Assembly: GCF_030812855.1 (NCBI RefSeq)
Contig: NZ_JAUSTK010000012.1
Coordinates: 1 to 64,000, forward strand
Reading direction: 5' to 3'
Length of the DNA stretch: 64,000 nt
From: Paenibacillus wynnii
GTDB taxonomy: Bacteria > Bacillota > Bacilli > Paenibacillales > Paenibacillaceae
The stretch's first letter is position 1; the number at the start of each line of letters is the position of its first letter. The position numbers and the translations under genes are program-made. Positions 27,962-35,712 of the stretch are shown here, piece after piece. Under the pieces are notes generated by a model that made no database searches, was not told where the DNA came from, and saw only the letters and a program-made list of their open reading frames with translations.

Positions 27962-29128
27962 TTGAAGCCGAACCTCAGGAAGTTAATGCCCGGCCTTTTA
28001 CTTGCCTTCTTTCTTAGTTTATCAGGCGTAACGGGAACGGTCCGAAGCTCTGCCTCGCCGCTGAATATGAACCATAATGCGGCAAAGGAAGTTGCTGGAG
28101 AAGTGAATCAAAAGGGTCTTCGGGGTGACATAGACCGGAAGATCAAAGTTATACCGGGAGGCCAGACCATTGGCGTAAAAGTCAAGTCAGCAGGTGTGCT
28201 TATTGTTGGACACCATCTTGTAGAAGTGTCCCAGCAGACCAAGACCTCCCCGGGTGAAGTTTGTGGATTACAGCCTGGGGATTTAATGATCTCCATTGAT
28301 GGAGTGAAGCTGGACGAGGTCTCAAGGGTGGCGAAAATTGTGGAACATGCGGGCAAAACGGATGCTTTTCTCTCCATTACTTATAAACGTGGAGGCAAGG
28401 AGCGGGTCGCCAAACTGAAGCCTGCATATGACCGCAATGATAAGGTATGGCGGCTAGGGTTGTATATACGGGATTCAGCAGCAGGGGTGGGAACTCTTAC
28501 CTTTTATGATCCGAACCAAAACGTCTATGGCGCTCTTGGGCATGTGATTACAGATATGAATACCGGCACTCCGATTGTTGTTGGCAGTGGACATATTATT
28601 CAGTCCAGTGTAACCTCTATATCCAAAAGCCAGGATGGAGATCCAGGTGAGAAAAGGGCCACTTTTCTAAAAGAAAGCCAGGTTCTCGGGAATGTAGAAA
28701 GTAATACACAGTTTGGAATCTTTGGTAAAATGACCCGGAATCCTGACCACAGTCTTTATCAGGAGCCTATCCCTGTTGCCATGGGCAGCGAAGTGAAAGA
28801 GGGTCCGGCCCAAATTCTAACGGTTGTAGACGGTCAACAGGTGGAACGGTTTAATGTAGAGATCATTCATGTTGCCCGTCAGCCTGAGCCTGCAACAAAA
28901 GGAATGGTATTGCGCATTACAGATACTCGTCTTATTGATAAAACAGGTGGCATTGTTCAGGGGATGAGTGGAAGTCCAATTGTACAAAATGGCAAGCTAA
29001 TCGGGGCTGTCACTCATGTCTTTGTGAATGATCCGAAATCAGGTTATGGCTGTTTTATCGAATGGATGCTTAATGATTCAGGAGTTCTGCAGCAAAATAT
29101 AATTTCCCCACATCTTAAGGCGGTTTAG
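27962..29128 (+). CDS. spoIVB: SpoIVB serine peptidase
   Basis: 388 residues: N-terminal membrane/signal segment (LMPGLLLAFFLSLSGVTG), a PDZ domain (residues ~80-140, CGLQPGDLMISIDGVKL) and an S55 peptidase domain with catalytic His in YGALGHVITD and catalytic Ser in VQGMSGSPIVQNG. SpoIVB is made in the forespore and signals across to SpoIVFA/BofA so that pro-sigma-K is processed. The TTG start follows AAAGGGAGCG. As in B. subtilis it lies between recN and spo0A. Confidence 0.95.
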   Translation: MKPNLRKLMPGLLLAFFLSLSGVTGTVRSSASPLNMNHNAAKEVAGEVNQKGLRGDIDRKIKVIPGGQTIGVKVKSAGVLIVGHHLVEVSQQTKTSPGEVCGLQPGDLMISIDGVKLDEVSRVAKIVEHAGKTDAFLSITYKRGGKERVAKLKPAYDRNDKVWRLGLYIRDSAAGVGTLTFYDPNQNVYGALGHVITDMNTGTPIVVGSGHIIQSSVTSISKSQDGDPGEKRATFLKESQVLGNVESNTQFGIFGKMTRNPDHSLYQEPIPVAMGSEVKEGPAQILTVVDGQQVERFNVEIIHVARQPEPATKGMVLRITDTRLIDKTGGIVQGMSGSPIVQNGKLIGAVTHVFVNDPKSGYGCFIEWMLNDSGVLQQNIISPHLKAV

Positions 29129-29143
29129 CCTTAAGATTTTTTT
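29115..29143 (+). terminator. Terminator after spoIVB
   Basis: CTTAAGGC-GGTTTA-GCCTTAAG stem followed by TTTTTTT; it overlaps the last codons of spoIVB. Confidence 0.88.
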
Positions 29144-29227
29144 GTCGAAGGAGAACGAACGGAATCGAATAATGAAAAAAATATTTAATTATAAATCAAC
29201 CTTGAAAAAAAATAAAGAAAAATAATA

Positions 29228-29261
29228 TTCGACAGAAGGAAATTAGATTTGCATGTCGAAT
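29228..29261 (+). promoter_or_regulatory. spo0A sigma-H promoter with two 0A boxes
   Basis: A sigma-H promoter is visible: -35 GAAGGAAAT (29235-29243), 11-nt spacer, -10 GTCGAAT (29255-29261), matching RNAGGAWWW/RNNGAAT. One 0A box TTCGACA (29228-29234) abuts the -35; a second, inverted, TGTCGAA (29254-29260) overlaps the -10. This predicts autoregulation by Spo0A~P. A weak vegetative promoter TTGAAA (29202)/TAATAT (29223) may also exist. Confidence 0.85.
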
Positions 29262-29331
29262 CCCTAAGGGAGAGTAAAATAATGTTAATATTATTTTCGT
29301 TATCGCAGAGATTATAAGGAGGATTAAGCCA

Positions 29332-30144
29332 GTGCAGAATATTGAAGTGTTGTTGGCCGATGATAACAGGGAGTTTACGAATTTGCTTGCCGAATATATT
29401 ACGGAACAGGAAGATATGACCGTGACGGGTATTGCATATAACGGAGAAGAAGTTCTTCACATGCTGAGCACAGCCCGTAAAGTACCCGATGTCCTGATCC
29501 TCGATATCATCATGCCTCATCTGGATGGACTTGGCGTTCTAGAACGACTGCGTGATATGGATTTGAATCCAGCGCCTAAGATCATCATGCTGACCGCCTT
29601 CGGGCAGGAGAACATCACCCAAAGAGCTGTACAACTTGGAGCATCTTATTATATCCTTAAGCCGTTCGATATGGAGGTATTGGCTAACCGCGTAAGACAG
29701 CTGGTCGGCACCCAAGGAAGTCTTAGTTCTTCCTCCAATATGAATAACTTTTCCTCTTCAAGATCAAACGTCGTACCTCTCTCCAAAGGAAAGAACCTCG
29801 ACGCTAACATTACGTCTATAATCCATGAGATCGGCGTTCCGGCGCATATCAAAGGATATCAATATCTGCGTGAAGCCATTACCATAGTTTACAACAATAT
29901 CGAAATTCTTGGAGCAATAACCAAAACGTTGTACCCAGCGATCGCCGAGAAATTTAAAACCACTCCTTCGCGTGTAGAACGTGCAATTCGCCACGCCATT
30001 GAAGTGGCCTGGACTCGCGGCAACATCGACAGCATCTCCCACCTGTTCGGCTACACCATTAATATCTCCAAATCCAAGCCAACTAACTCGGAATTTATTG
30101 CCATGGTAGCCGACAAGCTGCGGATTGAGCATAAGGTGTCTTGA
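29332..30144 (+). CDS. spo0A: Sporulation master regulator Spo0A
   Basis: 270 residues: receiver domain with acidic pair DD (10-11), phospho-acceptor D58 in LILDIIMPH, Thr in MLTAFGQE and Lys in YYILKPFD; then the DNA-binding domain with [17 protein letters not shown] and [18 protein letters not shown], the recognition helix that reads 0A boxes. GTG start after AAGGAGGATT. End product of the phosphorelay; its own promoter carries 0A boxes. Confidence 0.98.
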   Translation: MQNIEVLLADDNREFTNLLAEYITEQEDMTVTGIAYNGEEVLHMLSTARKVPDVLILDIIMPHLDGLGVLERLRDMDLNPAPKIIMLTAFGQENITQRAVQLGASYYILKPFDMEVLANRVRQLVGTQGSLSSSSNMNNFSSSRSNVVPLSKGKNLDANITSIIHEIGVPAHIKGYQYLREAITIVYNNIEILGAITKTLYPAIAEKFKTTPSRVERAIRHAIEVAWTRGNIDSISHLFGYTINISKSKPTNSEFIAMVADKLRIEHKVS

Positions 30145-30273
30145 AAGGGTAAGGAGGATTGAAGTGTAAGGGGTGTGGGGTTTTGGAAGGTGTTTACAGC
30201 CAGAACAATTATGGCGGTAAATATCTAAAATTAGCGTTGCCAAGCCGATAAACTTCTATATAACATACCAACT

Positions 30274-30326
30274 AATACCGCTATTTATTGGGTTTGAAAA
30301 AATCCAAGAAAAAGCGGTATTTTTAT
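30274..30326 (+). terminator. Terminator downstream of spo0A
   Basis: AATACCGCT (30274-30282) pairs with AGCGGTATT (30313-30321), with an inner TTGG/CCAA stem, then a T-rich tail. Confidence 0.8.
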
Positions 30327-30358
30327 TATGACGGACTTTGAATTGGAAAAAGGAGAAG

Positions 30359-30505
30359 ACAATAAGAGATCGACTAAATTAAGCAAGCGCCAAATTAGAT
30401 TCAGTAATTGATAAAATTTGAGCAAACGCAGAAGAAAATCTTAAATGATTAAAACAGGAGTATGAAAATAAATTACAAATAATTACCGAAACGGTCAGCA
30501 TTTAA
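30359..30505 (+). pseudogene. Decayed short coiled-coil reading frame
   Basis: One frame reads IRDRLN-stop-ASAKLDSVIDKI-stop-ANAEENLK-stop-LKQEYENKLQIITETV, i.e. a continuous charged helical sequence broken by three stops. It ends in a hairpin TCAGCATT/AATGCTGA followed by T-rich sequence (30495-30525), which looks like its old terminator. GGAG lies just upstream. Probably a dead small gene; identity unknown. Confidence 0.35.
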
Positions 30506-30650
30506 TTGTAATGCTGATTCTTTTGTTAATTATTAGAAAAACGTAGCCAAATAAGTATTAATTCATGAAAAAATCGGAGTTAAGGGTTTTTTACACCCTT
30601 TTTTTGGGGGTAAGTCAAGGCTTAACTTTTAAATTTTTTCAATTATTCAC

Positions 30651-30679
30651 TTGTGTTAAATGGGTTTTCATGGTACATT
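30651..30679 (+). promoter_or_regulatory. Promoter of the antitoxin repeat array
   Basis: TTGTGT (30651-30656), 17-nt spacer, TACATT (30674-30679) with an extended TG motif directly before the -10. It is correctly placed to transcribe the 46-nt repeats that follow. Confidence 0.55.
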
Positions 30680-30696
30680 TTATTTGCAAGACAAGG

Positions 30697-30728
30697 TAGT
30701 CAAATAGTCAAATAGTCAAATAGTCAAA
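30697..30728 (+). repeat. Four tandem 8-nt repeats (TAGTCAAA)
   Basis: TAGTCAAA occurs four times without interruption and runs directly into the 46-nt repeat array. It probably arose by slippage; it may be part of the 5' end of the antitoxin transcript. Confidence 0.9.
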
Positions 30729-30824
30729 TGTTCTCGCTAACCGATATGCGAACCATAAAAGGTCGGTGCTCAAATGTTCTCGCTAACCGATATGCGAACC
30801 ATAAAAGGTCGGTGCTCAAATGTT
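30725..30824 (+). ncRNA. Type III antitoxin RNA: two 46-nt tandem repeats
   Basis: Two identical 46-nt units (30725-30770 and 30771-30816) plus an 8-nt third start. Each unit can form an H-type pseudoknot: in copy 1 CGC (30735-30737) pairs with GCG (30748-30750), and ACCGA (30740-30744) pairs with TCGGT (30763-30767), giving the interleaved order a-b-a'-b'. Type III antitoxins are tandem pseudoknot RNAs processed by and inhibiting their toxin; CptI-type units of about 45 nt in about two copies are known. Position directly before the toxin gene and its hairpin supports this. Confidence 0.75.
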
Positions 30825-30828
30825 TATT

Positions 30829-30858
30829 AAAGCTCTATCTTTAACGGGATAGGGCTTT
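30829..30858 (+). terminator. Attenuating terminator between antitoxin and toxin
   Basis: An 11-bp stem, AAAGCTCTATC (30829-30839) with GATAGGGCTTT (30848-30858), ends just before the toxin frame. In type III systems such a hairpin lets most transcripts stop after the antitoxin and a minority reach the toxin. Confidence 0.75.
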
Positions 30859-30883
30859 AATTATGAAGGTGGCAGCTATACAT

Positions 30884-31450
30884 ATGGAAACAATAGTTGA
30901 TGGGAACTTTTATTTTGTCCATGATAAGTATTTTATAGACTTTCCTGATAATAAGTTGATGTCAAATAAAGAGACAATAGCTGGAGTTGAGCATAATAGA
31001 CCCTGCTTCTATTCCTTTGTTGATGTTAAAACGGGAATTAATTGGTTCATTCCTATATCTTCTCAGGTTAAAAAGTTTCAAGGTATTTATAATAAAAAAA
31101 TCCTAGCTGGTAAAGTAGTTGATACTATTGTATTTGGTTTTGTTATGGGCAATAAAAAAGCATTTCTAATTCAAAATATGTTTCCAGTAACACAAAACTA
31201 CATTTTTAATGAATACATAGACTCTGTTACTAAAGCCCCTGTGACAATCAATGAAAAATTAAAAAAGGAACTAAATTCAAAAGGAAAAAAAGTCTTGGGA
31301 TTACATAGAAAAGGCATTTTTCTTATTTTCCCAGATGTGCTTAAAATCGAGACACAACTTCTTGATATACAAGTTGCAACACAACGCTTGGTAGATGAAG
31401 CAGCAATAAGTGTTGACATGAGCCCGTTTGTTCCTCGCATACTACCATAG
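30884..31450 (+). CDS. Type III toxin, CptN/ToxN-like endoribonuclease
   Basis: 188 residues. The sequence FYFVHDKYFIDFPDNKLMSN, NRPCFYSFVDVKTGINWFIP, ISSQVKKFQGI, FLIQNMFPVT and KKVLGLHRKGI resembles the CptIN/ToxN toxin fold, with positively charged RNA-facing segments; this is recognition by memory, not by search. The toxin would cleave RNA and be held inactive by the repeat RNA just upstream. The ATG at 30884 is preferred (AAGGTGG upstream); ATG 30863 lies against the terminator and lacks a ribosome site. A terminator follows at 31452-31490. AT-rich, like the rest of the island. Confidence 0.7.
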   Translation: METIVDGNFYFVHDKYFIDFPDNKLMSNKETIAGVEHNRPCFYSFVDVKTGINWFIPISSQVKKFQGIYNKKILAGKVVDTIVFGFVMGNKKAFLIQNMFPVTQNYIFNEYIDSVTKAPVTINEKLKKELNSKGKKVLGLHRKGIFLIFPDVLKIETQLLDIQVATQRLVDEAAISVDMSPFVPRILP

Positions 31451-31451
31451 T

Positions 31452-31492
31452 AAGCCATTTCAAGTCACTTCATACGTTGGAGTGGCTTTTTT
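31452..31492 (+). terminator. Terminator after the toxin gene
   Basis: AAGCCA (31452-31457) with TGGCTT (31483-31488) and a run of T. Confidence 0.65.
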
Positions 31493-31568
31493 GATGCGAT
31501 AAATCATGTTAGACTCCTCAAAATGATACAAGTGAACAATGGGTCTATTCTAATGATCGTTATATTTA

Positions 31569-31614
31569 AAGGATATATATCGGTTTCCTCATAATCCAAT
31601 ATATATCCTTTTTC
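31569..31614 (+). terminator. Orphan terminator-like hairpin
   Basis: AAAGGATATATATCGG pairs with CCAATATATATCCTTT, followed by TTCG. No gene ends just before it, so it may close a small RNA or a lost gene. Confidence 0.55.
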
Positions 31615-31653
31615 GTAAAAAATGTATAGGAATTTGATCTTCCATATTGTATA

Positions 31654-31669
31654 GTTCTTAATAGAGAAC
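31654..31669 (+). promoter_or_regulatory. Palindromic operator candidate, first acyltransferase
   Basis: GTTCT-TAATAG-AGAAC lies right after a TATAGT -10-like element and about 5 nt before the ribosome site. The same palindrome precedes the paralogous acyltransferase at 33209. Confidence 0.55.
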
Positions 31670-31686
31670 GATAGAGGAGGATTTTA

Positions 31687-32766
31687 ATGATAAATACTTT
31701 AACTTCTTTCAGATTTTTTGCAGCATTAGCGGTTTTTCTTTTTCATAGCGGTGGAATTTATGGTCCTTATGGACTTGGCTCAGCAGGTGTACAATTCTTC
31801 TTCATATTATCAGGATTCATACTTACTTATACATACTACGGAAAGTTTGACCGGCTCAACAAGTCAGATGTTAAACATTTTTATAAAGCAAGGTTTGCAA
31901 AGATTTATCCTATGCACTTTCTTACATTTTTGTTAGCTATACCATGGGTATTAATGAACTTGAACCCAGATGGTTTATATATATTTATCGCAGGGATGGA
32001 TTTGTTACTGCTGCAAAGTTATGTTCCAATTTCTGATGTGTATTTTAGTTTTAATAATGTATCGTGGACATTATCCGCAGAGGTTTTCTTTTACGCCATC
32101 TTCCCATTTATTTTGTATCTGTTTGGAAATAAAATTATAAAAAATATGAAAAAAACATCGGCAATACTAATTTTTAGTTGGATATTATTATTTTCTCTGC
32201 AATTATTACTTCCACAAGAAAAGGAAAATACACTCTTTGTATGGCTGCTTAACATATTTCCAGCAATGAGATCATTTGAATTTATTATAGGAATAGTATT
32301 AGGTTTACTGTTTCTTAAATTATCAAAGAAAAATTCAATTTTCACGTTTAAAGTAGCTAACATTTTGGAAATAGGATGCTTGGCTGTATTGGCTGTCTTA
32401 TTATTTATATCCAAATCCTTGCCGCTTCCTAATTTGAAGGGACTTTATTTCACTCCAATTTGGACCCTGATTATTTTTGTTTTTGCTTATAATAAAGGAG
32501 TCATTTCAAAGATAATTTCCCACAAGTATTTTGTGTATTTAGGTCAAATTAGTTTTTCATTTTATATGATCCATCTCTTAGTCTTGTTGTATATGAGGAA
32601 CGTTACTACAGGTCCTGTACCCAGTTACATTGTTTCACTGATAATTACATTAGTTCTTAGCTCATTAGCATTCAAATTCTATGAAGAACCGATGCGTAAA
32701 TTAATTAAATACAGAAAGAAAAAAGAAGTTGCTCAAAACAAACCATTCGCTGTAGACGTATCTTAA
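31687..32766 (+). CDS. Membrane acyltransferase (acyltransferase 3 family)
   Basis: 359 residues with about ten membrane helices. The family signature is present: TSFRFFAALAVFLFHSGG with the catalytic His in the first helix, YGLGSAGVQFFFILSGFIL, and FYKARFAKIYPMHF with conserved Arg. A late helix reads SFSFYMIHLLVLLY. Members O-acylate sugars of cell-surface polymers, or teichoic acid or peptidoglycan. Ribosome site AGGAGG 6 nt upstream. A close paralogue lies 470 nt downstream. Confidence 0.88.
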   Translation: MINTLTSFRFFAALAVFLFHSGGIYGPYGLGSAGVQFFFILSGFILTYTYYGKFDRLNKSDVKHFYKARFAKIYPMHFLTFLLAIPWVLMNLNPDGLYIFIAGMDLLLLQSYVPISDVYFSFNNVSWTLSAEVFFYAIFPFILYLFGNKIIKNMKKTSAILIFSWILLFSLQLLLPQEKENTLFVWLLNIFPAMRSFEFIIGIVLGLLFLKLSKKNSIFTFKVANILEIGCLAVLAVLLFISKSLPLPNLKGLYFTPIWTLIIFVFAYNKGVISKIISHKYFVYLGQISFSFYMIHLLVLLYMRNVTTGPVPSYIVSLIITLVLSSLAFKFYEEPMRKLIKYRKKKEVAQNKPFAVDVS

Positions 32767-32852
32767 TTATGGAGTCATGTTATACTTGGTAATATTGTTT
32801 TGTTTGTTGTTGAACATGTATTGACATAACTAAGTGGGACGGTGCTGTAGGC

Positions 32853-33098
32853 ATGGCTAGGGTTTATTCAGATCAATTTATAGAGAATGTTAAGCTTGAA
32901 TTATTGGATAGATTGGGATTAAAGAAGGTTTATTTTGTTAAACAAATGCATGATGATCTAATCTACGATGCGTTGGGATTTGAGAAAGGCTCTGAACATA
33001 AATTTCGTGTTAGGCCAGCGACGGGCATGATCGATGAGTTTGTTCTAAATAAATGGATGAGAGTACATAACTTTAAAATTAAAAGTACCAATAATTAA
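32853..33098 (+). CDS. Small hypothetical protein between acyltransferases
   Basis: 81 residues, soluble, basic, no recognised domain (YSDQFIENVKLELLDRLGLKKVYFV; MHDDLIYDALGFEKG; EFVLNKWMRVHNF). A terminator follows directly at 33111, which favours a real transcribed gene. No strong ribosome site; GGGACGGTG lies upstream. Function unknown. Confidence 0.5.
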   Translation: MARVYSDQFIENVKLELLDRLGLKKVYFVKQMHDDLIYDALGFEKGSEHKFRVRPATGMIDEFVLNKWMRVHNFKIKSTNN

Positions 33099-33110
33099 AC
33101 ATTTTGATGA

Positions 33111-33139
33111 GCCTATGAGAATCCTCTAGGCTTTTTTTG
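33111..33139 (+). terminator. Terminator after small hypothetical gene
   Basis: AGCCTA...TAGGCT stem followed by TTTTTTT. Confidence 0.8.
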
Positions 33140-33208
33140 TATAGACTAATAAAATCGATCATGCCTGTGAATTTATCCACATCGTGCCATTGGATTATAT
33201 TGTATACT

Positions 33209-33224
33209 GTTCTCAATAAAGAAC
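33209..33224 (+). promoter_or_regulatory. Palindromic operator candidate, second acyltransferase
   Basis: GTTCT-CAATAA-AGAAC follows ATATTGTATACT, just as the first copy follows ATATTGTATAGT. Confidence 0.55.
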
Positions 33225-33239
33225 CAAGGAGGGTGAAAA

Positions 33240-34352
33240 TTGTTAAGACCACTAACTTCATTTAGATTTTTAGCTGCTTTATTGGTATTTCTCTTTCATA
33301 CTGGAGGAATATTCGTGGTTTATGGATTGGGTTCTGCTGGTGTTCAATTCTTTTTTGTTCTTTCTGGATTTATACTCGCTTACACCTACCAAACAAAATT
33401 AAATGTTTTGAATAAAGAAAATATACGACGTTTCTATTTAGCTAGATTTGCAAAAATTTATCCGGTTCATCTATTGACCTTTTTATTAGCAACACCGTTA
33501 GTGTTAATTTATTTTGATCCTGAAGGGCTGTATGCGATCAAATTGGCTATTATGTCGGGTATTAACTTATTTCTAGTTCAGAGCTACATACCGATTTCCA
33601 GCGTGTACTTTAATTTTAACAGCGTCTCTTGGACATTATCGGTGGAGGCCTTTTTTTATTTGATTTTTCCATTTCTTCTTTATGGGTTAAAAAGATTTAA
33701 TATATTTAAAAATACAAAAGTAATCCTGTCTCTACTGACCTTAGTGTGGGCGGGTTTATTCATCTTAAACTTGATTCTGACGCAAGAAAATAAAATATTT
33801 GTCTGGGCTCTAAATATATTTCCAGCAACAAGAGCTTTTGAATTTATGGTGGGAGTTGTTTTAGGACTGATATTTATTAAAAGGTCTGATCAGAGTAAAC
33901 CGGGAAAGGAACTGTCGTCTAATCTTAAGGAGTTAGGATGCCTGATACTAATTTCTACATTTATTATGCTGTCTGGGGTGCTGGAACTTCCCAATATGAG
34001 AGGTTTGTTTTTTGTGCCTGCATGGGGGCTGTTAATATATACATTTGCTTTCCAGAAGGGTGTCTTTTCAAGAATATTGTCTAATAAATACTTAGTATAT
34101 CTAGGTGAGATTAGTTTTTCCTTTTATATGATTCATGCACTAGCGTTGAGTTATGTAGATTATATGCATTTTAGCTTATGGCTGAGTCACACCTTATCTT
34201 TTATAATTGCCCTTGTGTTGAGCTCGATCATTTTTAAGTACTACGAGGAACCTTTACGTAAGAAAATTCGTTTTGGATTTGGAAATGCTGCAACACAGAA
34301 TGAAGGAAAGTTACAGAACATTCATCCTGATCGTAATGCAGAAGCAATATAA
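33240..34352 (+). CDS. Membrane acyltransferase paralogue
   Basis: 370 residues, same family and strongly similar along its length to the protein at 31687 (LTSFRFLAALLVFLFHTGG; YGLGSAGVQFFFVLSGFILAYTY; RFAKIYPVHLLTFLLA; SFSFYMIHALALSY). Catalytic His and Arg are kept. TTG start after AAGGAGGGTG. The shared upstream palindrome suggests a tandem duplication that carried its regulation along. A strong terminator closes it. Confidence 0.87.
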   Translation: MLRPLTSFRFLAALLVFLFHTGGIFVVYGLGSAGVQFFFVLSGFILAYTYQTKLNVLNKENIRRFYLARFAKIYPVHLLTFLLATPLVLIYFDPEGLYAIKLAIMSGINLFLVQSYIPISSVYFNFNSVSWTLSVEAFFYLIFPFLLYGLKRFNIFKNTKVILSLLTLVWAGLFILNLILTQENKIFVWALNIFPATRAFEFMVGVVLGLIFIKRSDQSKPGKELSSNLKELGCLILISTFIMLSGVLELPNMRGLFFVPAWGLLIYTFAFQKGVFSRILSNKYLVYLGEISFSFYMIHALALSYVDYMHFSLWLSHTLSFIIALVLSSIIFKYYEEPLRKKIRFGFGNAATQNEGKLQNIHPDRNAEAI

Positions 34353-34382
34353 TACACGGATAATACATAGGTCAGATTACGA

Positions 34383-34419
34383 GAAAAAAGGAAGAGCAGC
34401 GAGCTGCTCTTCCTTTTTA
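34383..34419 (+). terminator. Terminator after second acyltransferase
   Basis: AAAAAGGAAGAGCAG and CTGCTCTTCCTTTTT form a perfect stem around CGAG. Confidence 0.9.
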
Positions 34420-34451
34420 AATAATTGTATGCGATTAATGAGTTCTTAGGT

Positions 34452-34617
34452 TCACTTTATAGAGGCCGTGAGCAGGAGAGAGATGACTTTAACCGCCTCT
34501 GCACGGGTAGCTGTGGCCTTGGGAGCGAAGGTTCCGTCGTACGGCCGGCGATTATGCCTTTGTCTACAATGACCGCTACAGCGGACTGTGCCCAAGTTGC
34601 GCAAATTTGAGACTTTT
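34452..34617 (-). pseudogene. S-layer homology (SLH) domain fossil
   Basis: On the minus strand two frames join into one SLH repeat: ATWAQSAVAVIVDKGIIAGRT in one frame, then DGTFAPKATATRAEAVKVIS in another, with the frame change at about 34541 (one base missing) and a stop at 34452. The order WAQxAV...GII.G..DGTF.P...TRAEA is the SLH signature. No start and no further repeats: a leftover of a surface-protein gene. Confidence 0.75.
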
Positions 34618-34632
34618 CTCCCTAAATTCAAA

Positions 34633-34657
34633 TTAAAAAAGACAGATCAATGATCTG
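34633..34657 (-). terminator. Terminator of the sda-like gene
   Basis: On the minus strand CAGATC-ATT-GATCTG is followed by TCTTTTTT. Confidence 0.7.
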
Positions 34658-34766
34658 CCCCCTGGAGTGTATGGATATTATATACAATTGAACAGTCCGC
34701 ACCAAATTCCATAGAGGACTAATAAATTACGCTATAGGTTGTAACAAGCTGTAGTCTAACACAATT

Positions 34767-34970
34767 CTATTCTTTCACTTCTTTGTTGAGATCTTCGAGT
34801 TGTTCTTTAAGAAATGGGATATTTCTTCCTGCCAAAACACTTTCAATAATCTGAATAAAATCTGGGGAAGCCTTAGCCTGCACCGCCAATTCAAAAATGT
34901 TCAATAGTTGCTCGTCGGTTAACAATTCAAGAGAAGAGGGGCGAGGCGAAGGATGGAATTGATAATTCAT
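34767..34970 (-). CDS. sda: Sda-like sporulation histidine kinase inhibitor
   Basis: 67 residues. The core LTDEQLLNIFELAVQAKASPDFIQIIESVLAGRNI matches the helical hairpin of Sda (L-S/T-D-E-x-L...A...DFI-x-L/I-I-E). Sda blocks KinA-type kinases and so delays Spo0A phosphorylation when replication is disturbed. Longer than B. subtilis Sda (46-52) with extra residues at both ends. GGAGGGA lies 5 nt upstream. Sits some 4.6 kb from spo0A, in the accessory island. Confidence 0.65.
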   Translation of the reverse strand: MNYQFHPSPRPSSLELLTDEQLLNIFELAVQAKASPDFIQIIESVLAGRNIPFLKEQLEDLNKEVKE

Positions 34971-35144
34971 TAGTTCCCTCCATATGCTATTATGTAATTT
35001 TAATATACATCCTTTCCAAATGGTACCATTTATGAGGCGCTCTGTCTCCTATCATTCATCTTCTGAATTTTTCTTTACAAATGATGGATAACATGGGACA
35101 ATGATTAATTTCCATAAAAAAAGGCTCAACACTAAAATCAGTGC

Positions 35145-35309
35145 TTGACAGGTGATGAGAAGGACAGGAATCCGTTACGCCCAATAGAACGTTTTGGCGA
35201 ACGGGTGATTCGCGGCTTCGGTGATTTAGAGGTAAAGAACAAACTAAACGAGATGTTTGAAGCGCGATACCCGGTGCAGGAAGAAACAACCTATTCCCCT
35301 TGTAGTTAG
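35145..35309 (+). pseudogene. Short orphan frame at the element's left end
   Basis: Starting at the inverted repeat, a frame of 54 codons reads DEKDRNPLRPIERFGERVIR...DLEVKNKLNEMFEARYPVQE, with plausible protein composition but no good start. It could be the tail of the element's former protein. Not recognised. Confidence 0.3.
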
Positions 35310-35372
35310 GGGAGGGATTCCTCCGCCCCAAACTACAACCACACCTACAAACCACACCCGAGAAACTAGTAT

Positions 35373-35712
35373 CTACTCTCATACACAAACTTCTTGATCC
35401 TACCGAAAACTCGGAGGTAGTCAGAGTAATAGATGTATTTTATACACTTATTTCTAGCTTTTGGCGCTCGGATGTATGGATAGATGTACGTTGTGCAACT
35501 AAAAACACGAATATGCCGGTTAAACCCCGGAATACCCAAAAATAAGTGTATAAAGTGCAATTAAACATCCAAAAGTGTGCTAAGGGAGAAATATAAGTGT
35601 ACGTTGTGCAACTATATATATTGAAACCCATGTAGATAGACGATTTGCCGTATTTGTCGGGGATACCTGGGGAGATACTTCTATTCTCATGCACAAACTT
35701 CTTGACGCTACC
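35373..35712. repeat. Imperfect direct repeats inside the element
   Basis: A 32-nt unit at 35373-35404 recurs at 35681-35712 with few changes (both contain CACAAACTTCTTGA). The 17-mer TGTACGTTGTGCAACTA occurs at 35485-35501 and again at 35598-35614. Reading frames drawn across here are low-complexity and not believable proteins. This resembles intergenic repeat families of Paenibacillus. Confidence 0.7.

Noticed and set aside
30725..30824. Two direct repeats as a short CRISPR array
   Set aside because: The units are contiguous with no spacers, no cas genes are nearby, and a toxin-like gene with a terminator follows, which fits a type III antitoxin better.
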